Source: Prescottella soli (lineage in GTDB: Bacteria > Actinomycetota > Actinomycetes > Mycobacteriales > Mycobacteriaceae). Taken from it: a DNA stretch of 64,000 bases. The translations under genes were made by a program, and so were the position numbers. The stretch lies in assembly GCF_040024445.1 (NCBI RefSeq), contig NZ_CP157276.1, forward strand, positions 744,001-808,000, given 5' to 3'. Under the pieces are notes generated by a model. It had not been told where the DNA came from. It saw nothing but the letters and a program-made list of their open reading frames with translations, and did no database searches. Below, in pieces: positions 18,701 through 26,900 of this stretch. Numbering within the stretch: position 1 is the stretch's first letter; every line of letters begins with the position of its first letter.

Positions 18701-18793
18701 TCAGGATCCGAAGATGCGTCCGAAGGCTTCGAGAAACGCAACAGGTCCCAGGGAGAACATGTAGCCGCTCCCGGTGAGCATGGCGTCGACCAC
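18701..18793 (-). CDS. Candidate 30-aa small membrane-active protein
   Basis: A short frame, MVDAMLTGSGYMFSLGPVAF and ending FGRIFGS, has a strong AGGAGG ribosome site 8 nt before its GTG (18793); an overlapping GTG at 18802 would add MTD. It begins 37 bp after the lipase-family gene and precedes the MMPL gene, all on the minus strand. It is mostly hydrophobic with a central Gly-Pro. Small signal-less porins and peptides of mycolata (such as PorA/PorH of corynebacteria) come to mind, but the similarity is only in style. It may not be translated. Confidence 0.4.
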   Translation of the reverse strand: MVDAMLTGSGYMFSLGPVAFLEAFGRIFGS

Positions 18794-18830
18794 GTCGGTC
18801 ACCTCCTCTCGTTCTCGAATAGCGTGTGGC

Positions 18831-20252
18831 TCATTCGGCGAAGTTCCGTTCGATCCAGTCGATGGTCTGCATCCCGAACAGGTCGGTGCCCCACCCGTAG
18901 AGGTCGGTGAGCATCCGCCCCATGCTGCAGTCGCTGGGCGCGTACGTCACGTCGGTTCCGCCGGCCCGGTACTTCTCCACCAGTTCGCGTGAGTCCTTCG
19001 CCGGCACGAGAGACATCGGCGAGTCGTCCTTCGCGCACGACGTGATGAGGACCTTCGACCTCGGAGCCTTGGTTCCGAGCAGGTTGTCGTCGTAGACGGG
19101 CTGGAACGCGGGGATGTCGGCCGGGCTCTGTCCACCGACGAACAGTGTCTCGAGCGGAACGAACGGCGCCGTGAAGTACGCGGGCGTCTGGCACTGCGTC
19201 CGATACGCGGCCGCCAGTGCCTTGCCGACGGGGTTCAGCTTCTCGTCGATGCGCATCTGTGGGTACTTCGGCTCCAGACCGAGCAGCGTGGCGAAGGCGA
19301 ACCCGGATCCGATCGACCCGTCGGCCGTCCGCATGAAGTTGCGCTGGTTGACCACCATGCCCTCGAGGACGGTGGAGCGAACGTTCAACTCCGGGGCGTA
19401 CTGCGCCTGCGACTCGGCTGCGAAGCCGGCACCGACGCCACCGCCCGCGACACCGAACAGCGAGACCGGGGCGCCTGCGCTCAACCCCGTGCTCGGCGCC
19501 GACAGGGCGGCACGCACCGCGTCGAGTTGGGCGTGGCCGGCGTACTTTCCGGCGAAGACACCGTGTGGGTCGGTATCGGCGTCGTTGCCGACGTCGGAGA
19601 TGACCACCGCGTAGCCCTTGCCGAACATCAGCGCCAGCGGTCCGAGCGCAGACCACGCCGAGCCGTCGAGCGGGTTCCGGCCCGTCCACTGGCTGCTCGG
19701 ATGGCAGTACGCGCCGACGCTGTCGTTGGCCTCCTGGTAGCTGATCACCTTCTTCACCGACGCGGGCGTGCCGTCGACCGGGATCATCACGATGCCGGTG
19801 CTGATCTCGGGCGTGGTCCCGTCGAGGCCGGTGGTCACGTACATCAGCTTGTAGGCGTCGATGCTGCCCGGCTGGTAGCCGAGGAACATCACGTCGACCG
19901 GCTTGACCTTCAGCAGGGTGCCCGGCCGCTCCGCCCCCGTCAGCCGGGGTTCGTCGTAGAAGGGGTCTCGCGCGGTCAGCGCCTTGAACGCCTCGACGCG
20001 CGACGCGGCCGTCCCGGAATCGAGTGCACCGACGACGAATCCGTTGAACACCTCGTTCGGCCGCGGTGTCCGCACCGCCGGCTGGCCCTGCGCCGACGAT
20101 GACCCGTCCGACGATGCCGACGACGACCCAGCCGACGACTCGGCGGACGCGGCCACGGGAACCACCATCATCGCCGCGGTGGCCACCGCTACACAGGACA
20201 GGACCCTCGCTGCCGCGGGTAGCCGACGACGACGCGTCACGCTGGATGCCAT
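18831..20252 (-). CDS. Secreted LIP-family lipase homologue lacking the catalytic serine, 473 aa
   Basis: The first 37 residues are a signal peptide (RRRR, hydrophobic core, AASAES), followed by a Ser-rich linker (38-56). The rest matches the secretory lipase (LIP) fold: an ISYQEANDS region, DVGNDADTDPHGVF, and a central strand-turn. The nucleophile elbow expected as GYSQGG is GVAGGG (267-272), with Ala 269 in place of Ser, and the C-terminal region where the His normally lies reads YAPSDCSMGR. It may therefore be a non-enzymatic binding protein. The ATG at 20252 overlaps the upstream stop by one base (TGATG). Confidence 0.75.
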   Translation of the reverse strand: MASSVTRRRRLPAAARVLSCVAVATAAMMVVPVAASAESSAGSSSASSDGSSSAQGQPAVRTPRPNEVFNGFVVGALDSGTAASRVEAFKALTARDPFYDEPRLTGAERPGTLLKVKPVDVMFLGYQPGSIDAYKLMYVTTGLDGTTPEISTGIVMIPVDGTPASVKKVISYQEANDSVGAYCHPSSQWTGRNPLDGSAWSALGPLALMFGKGYAVVISDVGNDADTDPHGVFAGKYAGHAQLDAVRAALSAPSTGLSAGAPVSLFGVAGGGVGAGFAAESQAQYAPELNVRSTVLEGMVVNQRNFMRTADGSIGSGFAFATLLGLEPKYPQMRIDEKLNPVGKALAAAYRTQCQTPAYFTAPFVPLETLFVGGQSPADIPAFQPVYDDNLLGTKAPRSKVLITSCAKDDSPMSLVPAKDSRELVEKYRAGGTDVTYAPSDCSMGRMLTDLYGWGTDLFGMQTIDWIERNFAE

Positions 20253-21535
20253 CAGGACACCGTCACTCTCGTGTTGTTCAGAGCGGACTGCATGATCTGC
20301 AGAACGTTGAGCAGGGGCCGATGCGTTTCGAGCTGCGTGTCGTAGGGCACGCGAAGCTCGGATTCCAGTTGCGTCCAATCGTTCTCGACCATGTTCTTGT
20401 ACTTCGGCAGCAGCTGGGTGGTGATGTAGTCCCATCGCTCCTCGTAGACGGACCAGTTCCATGCCGGCAGTGGGCTGGTGACGGTGGCGCTGCGTCCGTC
20501 GGGCAGGCGTGTGCTCACCTCGATCGGACGGAACGAGCGTGGCGGGAGCACACCGGCCACCGACGGCGACCCGGCCACGGTGGACAGGTACGTAATAGCC
20601 TGTCCGACAGTGTCCTTGTAGTTGCGGACGGTGTCCCACTGCTCCCGGATTATCACTCCCTGCTCACGCTGCAACAGCGCACCGTTGCCGCGCGCGATCC
20701 GATCCGGGTTCCCCGAGGCGATGTCGCGCCACGCGGCCATGATGTCGTCACCGAAGAGTCCCGCGCGCTGCATCTCCGCGAGGGCGGGGAGCCCACCGGT
20801 GACGTAGGCACGGTGCATCGGCATCAGGTCGGAGAAGATGTTCTTCTGCATCACCATGATCATTCCGAGGATGAAATGCAGGTCCTCGCTGGTGATTTCG
20901 CTTCCGGCATCGGCCAGTGCGCGCAGCCCGTCCGGGAGTGAGTCGACGATCCCCGGTCCCGCGACGTCGGTGGCGGCCGCGACGACGGCCCGAGCGGACT
21001 GCTGGAGCTGCGGAAGGTCGTACGCGGTCGTCATGAGATCGAAGTCGATGAGCCCGCCACCGAAGTCGGCACCGACCATGCCGCCCATTCCCGCCCACTG
21101 CAGTTCCCGGCGCGCCAGTTGCAGGTCCTCGTAGAGGCGATACGACTTGACCAGGTTCTCCCGGTTCACCGCCACCCCGGCGCGCGGATCCCATGCCGCC
21201 AGATCGATTCCGGCGACGTCGGTGGCCTCCACCAGCCAGTACTGGAACAACAGTGCCTGGTATTCACGTGGCGCTGCGCCGCTCGCGCGGGCCTCGTCCA
21301 GGATTCGGGCGAGCGTCGCGCGATCGGTGGGCAGCGCCGGATTGACGCCGCCCGGACCGTGCGCCGCATCCCGGTTGATCATCGGCAGGTTCAGATACTG
21401 GTCGACGCCCGTCTCGGACGCGGCCGCTGGTGCCGTCACCGCTCCCCCGATCGTCATCGCCGTTGCCGCCAGCACCCCCACCACGCCCGCGACGGACGCA
21501 CGCGAAGTCCAGCGTTTCCCCAATCCAGCACTCAT
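20252..21535 (-). CDS. Secreted protein of unknown function, 427 aa
   Basis: An Ala-rich signal peptide (about residues 1-40, ending VTAPAAASET) precedes a mostly helical mature domain. Visible features include a Gly/Met-rich stretch (WAGMGGMVGADFGGGLIDFD) and long amphipathic helices; no catalytic motif is recognisable. The ATG at 21535 has a G-rich upstream site. The stop overlaps the start of the serine-less lipase homologue by one base, so the pair is probably made in fixed ratio. The gap upstream leads to the divergent iron-binding-protein gene. Confidence 0.7.
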   Translation of the reverse strand: MSAGLGKRWTSRASVAGVVGVLAATAMTIGGAVTAPAAASETGVDQYLNLPMINRDAAHGPGGVNPALPTDRATLARILDEARASGAAPREYQALLFQYWLVEATDVAGIDLAAWDPRAGVAVNRENLVKSYRLYEDLQLARRELQWAGMGGMVGADFGGGLIDFDLMTTAYDLPQLQQSARAVVAAATDVAGPGIVDSLPDGLRALADAGSEITSEDLHFILGMIMVMQKNIFSDLMPMHRAYVTGGLPALAEMQRAGLFGDDIMAAWRDIASGNPDRIARGNGALLQREQGVIIREQWDTVRNYKDTVGQAITYLSTVAGSPSVAGVLPPRSFRPIEVSTRLPDGRSATVTSPLPAWNWSVYEERWDYITTQLLPKYKNMVENDWTQLESELRVPYDTQLETHRPLLNVLQIMQSALNNTRVTVS

Positions 21536-21734
21536 GTCGCCCCCACGGCTCACTCGACGATGGCCACCCCGACATGCTCGATCTCCACCGACATTACTTA
21601 CCGACGGGTTCAAATCGCCGGGAATCGTCGATACCTCCGACTGCACTTGCCCCGGGTTCACGACAAAGGGGACGAGTGTCCCACCCCCAGTACCCGAACA
21701 CCCCGCAGCGACCCCTTCCTCCGACGAGGCGTGA

Positions 21735-21753
21735 ATAGGTTAGGCTCACCTAT
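21735..21753. promoter_or_regulatory. IdeR/DtxR iron box
   Basis: ATAGGTTAGGCTCACCTAT matches 16 of 19 positions of the classical IdeR/DtxR consensus (TTAGGTTAGGCTAACCTAA). It ends 24 bp before the start of the siderophore-binding-protein gene, where Fe-loaded repressor would block transcription. It could also affect the divergent secreted-protein operon. Confidence 0.88.
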
Positions 21754-21777
21754 CATTCGATCTCGAAGGAGTCCTCC

Positions 21778-22794
21778 GTGTTCGCTCTCACCACCCGCCG
21801 CAAGGTTGTGACGGCCGTCGCCGCCCTCAGCGCGGCGGCACTGCTGGCGTCGTGCTCGTCGACCGCCCCGGACTCGACATCGACGTCCTCGTCGGGTGGC
21901 GCTTTCCCCGTCACGATCGCGAACACGTTCGGCTCCAGCACGATCGAGGCGACGCCCGAACGCCTCGTCACCCTCGGCTGGAATGCGCAGGACGTCATGT
22001 ACGCGCTCGGCGCGACGCCGGTGGGCATGCCGAAGTACACCTACGGCGCGGAGGCGAACGGGGTGATGCCGTGGCTCCAGGAGAAGTTCGATCCGAGCAA
22101 GACGACCCTTCTCGACGCCGCGGCGTCCACGCCGGTCGAGGCGATCGCAACGCTCTCGCCGGACGCGATCCTCGCGCCCTACGAAGGCTTCGACAAGGCC
22201 ACCTACGACCAGCTGTCCGCCGTCGCACCCACCGTCGCGTACCCCGGCAAGGCGTGGCAGACCACCTGGCAGGACCAGACGAAGCTGATCGGTCAGGCGT
22301 TGGGCAAGTCCGACGAGGCCACCGACTTGATCGACGGCATGAACACGATGCTGGCCGACACCGCGGCCGCCCACCCCGAGTACGCCGGCAAGACGCTGTC
22401 GGTGATCAACCTGGACACCACGAACCGGCAGGTCAACGTCTACAAGCCGACCGACCCGCGTGTCCAGATCCTCACCCAGCTGGGCTTCGTGAACTCCCCC
22501 GGCGTCGAGATGCTGGCCGCGTCCAGCGACCCCGACAACTTCTTCGTCGATATCTCGGCCGAGCGGATCTCCGAGGTCGACGCCGACGTGGTCGTGGTGT
22601 TCGTGTCCGACACTGCCGAGGCCGCGAAGAACCCCGCCTACGCCTCCCTCGGCACGGTCAAGCGCGGCACCGCGGTGGCGCTGTCCGACACCAAGATCAT
22701 CGCCGGCCTGAGCCAGACCAGCGTCCTGGCGACGCCGTGGGTGATCGACCAGCTCACCCCGCAGCTGACCGAGGCTGCGAAGCGGGCAGCGTGA
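21778..22794 (+). CDS. Iron-siderophore ABC transporter substrate-binding lipoprotein, 338 aa
   Basis: A FecB/FepB-class periplasmic-type binding protein that captures ferric siderophores at the membrane surface. The N-terminus is a lipoprotein signal (LSAAALLASC, lipobox LASC) followed by a Ser/Thr-rich linker. The conserved lobe motif ERLVTLGWNAQDVMYALGA and the ISAERISEVDADVVVVFV block follow. The GTG at 21778 has AAGGAG upstream. No permease or ATPase gene adjoins it, so it must use a transporter encoded elsewhere. The IdeR box predicts iron-repressed expression. Confidence 0.9.
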   Translation: MFALTTRRKVVTAVAALSAAALLASCSSTAPDSTSTSSSGGAFPVTIANTFGSSTIEATPERLVTLGWNAQDVMYALGATPVGMPKYTYGAEANGVMPWLQEKFDPSKTTLLDAAASTPVEAIATLSPDAILAPYEGFDKATYDQLSAVAPTVAYPGKAWQTTWQDQTKLIGQALGKSDEATDLIDGMNTMLADTAAAHPEYAGKTLSVINLDTTNRQVNVYKPTDPRVQILTQLGFVNSPGVEMLAASSDPDNFFVDISAERISEVDADVVVVFVSDTAEAAKNPAYASLGTVKRGTAVALSDTKIIAGLSQTSVLATPWVIDQLTPQLTEAAKRAA

Positions 22795-22838
22795 CGCCGC
22801 GACATCCACGTGACCGCGACTGACCCGCAACACAGCAA

Positions 22839-22873
22839 CGCGCCGGCACCAGATCTTGTCCGGTGTCGGCGCG
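22839..22873. terminator. Hairpin after the siderophore-binding-protein gene
   Basis: CGCGCCGGCACC pairs with GGTGTCGGCGCG (one G-U pair) around an 11-nt loop. It lies between two convergent genes (stops at 22794 and 22890) and probably serves both. Confidence 0.65.
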
Positions 22874-22889
22874 CGGTCGTCCTGTCAAC

Positions 22890-23327
22890 CTAGGATTCTG
22901 CCTCTCTGTCGGATATCCAGCGTTCGACACGCAACTGAATTGCATCGAGAACCCCATCCTCCGCATAGACGTCGGTTCCGAGCACCCGATCGTCGAACGA
23001 CCCGAAACCCCGAACAAGCTTCGCGCCTTCGAGAACAAGCGGGACGAAATGTCTCACCAACGAGTTGCCGTCGACAGAAACCCGGCGGACTCCTTCGATC
23101 AGTCGCTCGAGTTCATCGATTGAAAATTCCAGGGGCAGCAGAAGGCAAATAGCTGAGCGTTCGCGGCTGACTTCCACGGCAGCAACAAGATTGGCCGTAT
23201 CGGTCATCAACCAGCCCCCGAACTGCAACCGGTCGTCGTCCCGAGTCAACTGGAAATCGTGCCGATCCCCGGGCGGCAGCACTGCTCCATCGTTCGCCCA
23301 TCGATTCCATAGAGATTCACGCCTCAT
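22890..23327 (-). CDS. Small protein of unknown function in the toxin-locus tail, 145 aa
   Basis: I do not recognise this protein. It is acidic with no signal peptide or membrane segment (RWANDGAVLPPGDRHDFQLT, LRVERWISDREAES). Its ATG overlaps the stop of the preceding 69-codon gene in an ATGA junction, so the two are coupled. Both have visibly lower GC than the neighbouring housekeeping genes and lie downstream of the RHS toxin and its immunity gene. An orphan immunity protein is the most likely role, by position only. Confidence 0.6.
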   Translation of the reverse strand: MRRESLWNRWANDGAVLPPGDRHDFQLTRDDDRLQFGGWLMTDTANLVAAVEVSRERSAICLLLPLEFSIDELERLIEGVRRVSVDGNSLVRHFVPLVLEGAKLVRGFGSFDDRVLGTDVYAEDGVLDAIQLRVERWISDREAES

Positions 23328-23533
23328 CTTGAAAGCACTGAGTCGATTGAAGGGAGCAAAGGGCTGAGATACTCCAACAAGGACCGCTGACCTGCCAAAA
23401 GGGAGCAGACAGCATTGCTCAGTATGTCGGCTGAGACAGCGACTGCCGCAGGAATCGACTGCGATCCCTCTCGACGGACCTCGATGCCGAGGACGCCGAC
23501 TCGTGGACGTCGGTGAGCAAGGGCGTCGAGCAC
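23324..23533 (-). CDS. Short coupled gene in the toxin-locus tail, 69 aa or slightly longer
   Basis: The frame (LDALAHRRPRVGVLGIEVRR and on to SPLLPSIDSVLSR) ends in an ATGA overlap with the next gene. The GTG at 23533 is a weak start; the frame is open upstream to a stop at 23606-23608 with a GGGAGGG at about 23571-23577 but no good start codon near it. It may be the truncated 3' end of a larger displaced gene, for example a former toxin tip or immunity gene. No family recognised. Confidence 0.45.
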   Translation of the reverse strand: MLDALAHRRPRVGVLGIEVRREGSQSIPAAVAVSADILSNAVCSLLAGQRSLLEYLSPLLPSIDSVLSR

Positions 23534-23598
23534 AGGGACCGATTCGGCCGATGCCCTATTAAGTGAGACCCTCCCGCCAGCACGTGAATGATGGAGAA

Positions 23599-23994
23599 TC
23601 AGCGATCATCCCTGGCGTACGCAACCATTTTCGCCAACGAAAGATACCGGGACGCCACCCTCATCTCGGGGATCGACCCCATATCGAGGACAATCAAACC
23701 GTCTGCATCCCTACTGATCCGTAGATCGCAAATCATACTTCGAGCCAGCCCGTTGAGGGAAACATCCTCAACAACGAAAAAAGACAACTCCAGCATCACA
23801 GCATTCTTTCCGGCAGCCACCCATTTCGCCGGAGCCGGTTCAGGGAACTTTTCCAACACAAAGTTGATAGCCACAGCGGGACCGCTGGTATCCAGCCTAA
23901 TAAAATTGATGTCGACGTTATTCAAGGATGGGGCTTCATTACCAAAAACTGCACGAATCCCTTCCGGATTGTGCAGATAGTCAACCCAGTCCAT
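23599..23994 (-). CDS. Probable cognate immunity protein, Imm50-like, 131 aa
   Basis: The gene starts 2 bp after the RHS toxin stop, with GGGAGG inside the end of the toxin gene as ribosome site. The sequence (WVDYLHNPEGIRAVFGNEAP, FPEPAPAKWVAAGKNAVMLE, LSFFVVEDVSLNGLARS) resembles the Imm50 pattern of an N-terminal Trp, an FG-x-x-P loop, a Pro-rich P-x-x-P-x-K-W turn and beta strands. No signal peptide, as expected for a cytoplasmic antidote. Its GC is lower than that of the RHS core. Role as toxin neutraliser is inferred from position and family. Confidence 0.7.
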   Translation of the reverse strand: MDWVDYLHNPEGIRAVFGNEAPSLNNVDINFIRLDTSGPAVAINFVLEKFPEPAPAKWVAAGKNAVMLELSFFVVEDVSLNGLARSMICDLRISRDADGLIVLDMGSIPEMRVASRYLSLAKMVAYARDDR

Positions 23995-23996
23995 AC

Positions 23997-26900
23997 TTAC
24001 CTCCCGAACGGATAATGGTCGAGCGTACCCGGAACGTTGCCGTTCCGTCGGTCATCGACAGGTCGAGCGTTGAAATGTGGGCCTTGATCTCCGACTCCGC
24101 CCTCGCCGTAATAATGACCCGCGCTATGCTCCTGAATTACTACTACATCGCCCCCCATGCGGTCGATCACACTTGAATCGATGGTACGGTAGTAATATTC
24201 GCGAGTTCTAATCGGCATACCGCCTTCATCCAATATCCTTCGCTCGGATCTGTCTACCATATCTACCGAATTTACCTGAAACGGGTGTTGAGTCCGAGGA
24301 ATCCCCGCATCCCGCTTTGCCTCATTCAGGGCCGCATTGCGACTGACCTCCTCGCATGCCTTCGGTACCAACCCCAGCGGATCCGACCAGACCGTCGGGT
24401 TGTGCGGGTAGCTGTTCGGATTGGGCGACGGCGCTAGTCCTAGCGGGTCGATGGTCGCGTAGCGCGCGGTGACCGGGTCGTAGAAGCGGTGCAGGTTGTA
24501 GTGCAGGCCGGTCTCGTCGTCGAAGTACTGGCCGGGGAACCGGATCGGCGTATCGGCGGTGCCCGCCCAGGACGTGCTCCCCCACAACGACATCGCCGAC
24601 CGCCCCGCGACGTCGGCCGTCACCGGATCGACCAGTTCGGTCGGCGTGCCGACGAGGTCGGAGACGATGGCATAGAACTCGGTATCCACCGAGACCTGAT
24701 CCGCCAGATCCGCCGTCGGTGCCGAGGCCTGCGTCAGCGGCGTGTGCGTTCCCGGTCGATAGGTCCACCGGGTGACGCGATTGGAGGTGGACTGCTCCAC
24801 CAACGTCGTTGCATCCCAGGTGAACACGGTCCGTTCCGCCACCGACCCGTCCGCGGCGAGACGTGACTTGGCGGTACGGCGCCCCAGGGCGTCGTAGCTG
24901 TACCGCCACCGCGTCCCGTCCGGCGTCGTCACCTCGGCCATCTGGTCGAACGCGTCGTACCGGTACTGCCACACGTCCGGCTTCCGCGACAGTCTGGTCG
25001 TGACCTTGCGGATCAACCGGCCGGCGGCGTCGTAGTGGAACTGTGTTCGCCCGTCCCGGACCAGCAGCGTTCCGCGGTATTCGCGCCCGCCCTCGTCGTC
25101 GGTTACCGCCGTCGCGGTCTGCGTCACGATGTTGCTCAACGCGTCGTACGAGTACCGCTCCACCGCGGTGCCGTCGTCGACCACGGATGTAATGCGGCCA
25201 GCCGGATCCAGTTCGAACTGCCGGCGCAGCACCCGGTCGGTGGTCGTCGTCTGCCCGGCGAGATAGCCGTCCGGACGGTAGTCGAACACGTCGGACCGCA
25301 GCACCCGCGAAGCGGAGGCTGGACCGGAATCGAAACCCAAGCTCAGCGACGACGCCGGGTGCGCCACCGCCTCCTGCGTGGTGAGCCGCCCGCGCGAGTC
25401 GTGGCCGCGGGTGACCCCCAACTCGCCCGCTCTCCACCCGGTGACCGCGCCGCGCGCGTCGTAGGTGAGAGCGATCGAGTGCCCGTCGACCGCCACCGAG
25501 GCGACGCGGCCCGCGGCGTTCCAGCGCCACCCGGTGACACCGCCGGTGTGCGAACGGCGCTCGACGCGCCGCCCGAACGGATCGTGGTCGAAGCACAGTT
25601 CGCCCGCTCCGTCGACGGTCTGCCGCGCGAGCTGGCCCGCCACCGTGTACTCGAAGTCGACCGCGTGGATCGGATCCCCACCGACACCGCTGACCGCCGA
25701 CAGCGTCCGTCCGGCCAGATCGTGGGTGTAGCGCCGGAACTCGCCGGTCTCGGCGGTGACGTCGACCAGGCGACCCAGGATGTCGTGCGAGTGGTGGCGC
25801 GTCACGCCGGTCGCGGACGTCACCGTCGCGATGCGACCCGCGGCATCGTGCGTGTACGTGGTTCGGGCACCGTTGAAATCGGACTCGGCCACCAGATGCC
25901 CGTCCGCGTCGTACTCGTACGACCAGATCTGCCCAAGCGGGTTGGTAACCGCCGTCAGGCGCCGCTCGGTGTCCCACGCGTACGCGGTGACCGAGCCGTC
26001 CGGATCCGTCCGCGAGGCCAACAGATCGAAGGATCCGTACGTGTACGAGGTGACGGCACCCACCGGATCGGTGTGCCGCAGGAGGTTTCCCTCGCCGTCG
26101 TAGTCCCACGACTCGACCGCGGCGTCCGGATGCGTTCGCTCGACGAGCTTGCCGTCGGGCGACCACCGTAGTCGCGTCACCGCGCCGGTCGGGTCGGTCA
26201 CCGAGGCGGTCCGCCCGAACGCGTCGCGCGTGATCCGCGTCGTCGCTCCCATCGGGTCGGTGACGGCGACGGGCAGCCCGGCGTCGTCACACTCCACGAG
26301 AGTGCGGGCGCCGGTCGGCTCGGCGACCGAGGACACCGCCCCGGTCGGGTGGTAGGTGTACTCGGTCCGCGCGCCCCCGGCGTCGGTGACGGCCACCAGG
26401 TTGTCCGCGGTGTCCCAGTCCTGGCGGACGACCGTACCGTCGACCTGGTGTACGGCGACCGGCCTTCGCGGTCCGGCGTAGTCGACGGTGATCGAGTGAC
26501 CGTCCGGCCGGGTGATCTGTGCGACGTCGCCGTCGGCGGTGTAACGGTACCGGGTCACCGCCCCGTCCGGACCGGTGACGCGCAGCGGCTCGCGGCGCTC
26601 GTTGTAGTCCGTGTGCGTGCGAGAACCGTTCGGCGACATCAGGTCCCGTTGACGCAGGTCGCTGTCGAACCCGTGCGCGGTCTGCGCCCCGAGCGAGTCG
26701 GTGACCACCGTGACCGAACCCGACCCGTCGGCCGTCGACACGTAGTCGAAGCGGGCGGACATGATGTCGTCGGTGCCGTTCTGGACCACTACCCGTCCGT
26801 CGGCGTCGTAGGTGTTGACCATCCGGTTGCCGTTGGCGTCCTGCCACGACAGCATCCGGCCGTCGGCGTCGTACGTGTAGCGGGTCGTACCGCCGAAACC

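Noticed and set aside
16675-18777. A 700-codon plus-strand frame opposite the MMPL gene
   Set aside because: Its product is an Arg/His/Gln-rich low-complexity shadow; the minus strand has clear MMPL helices and motifs.
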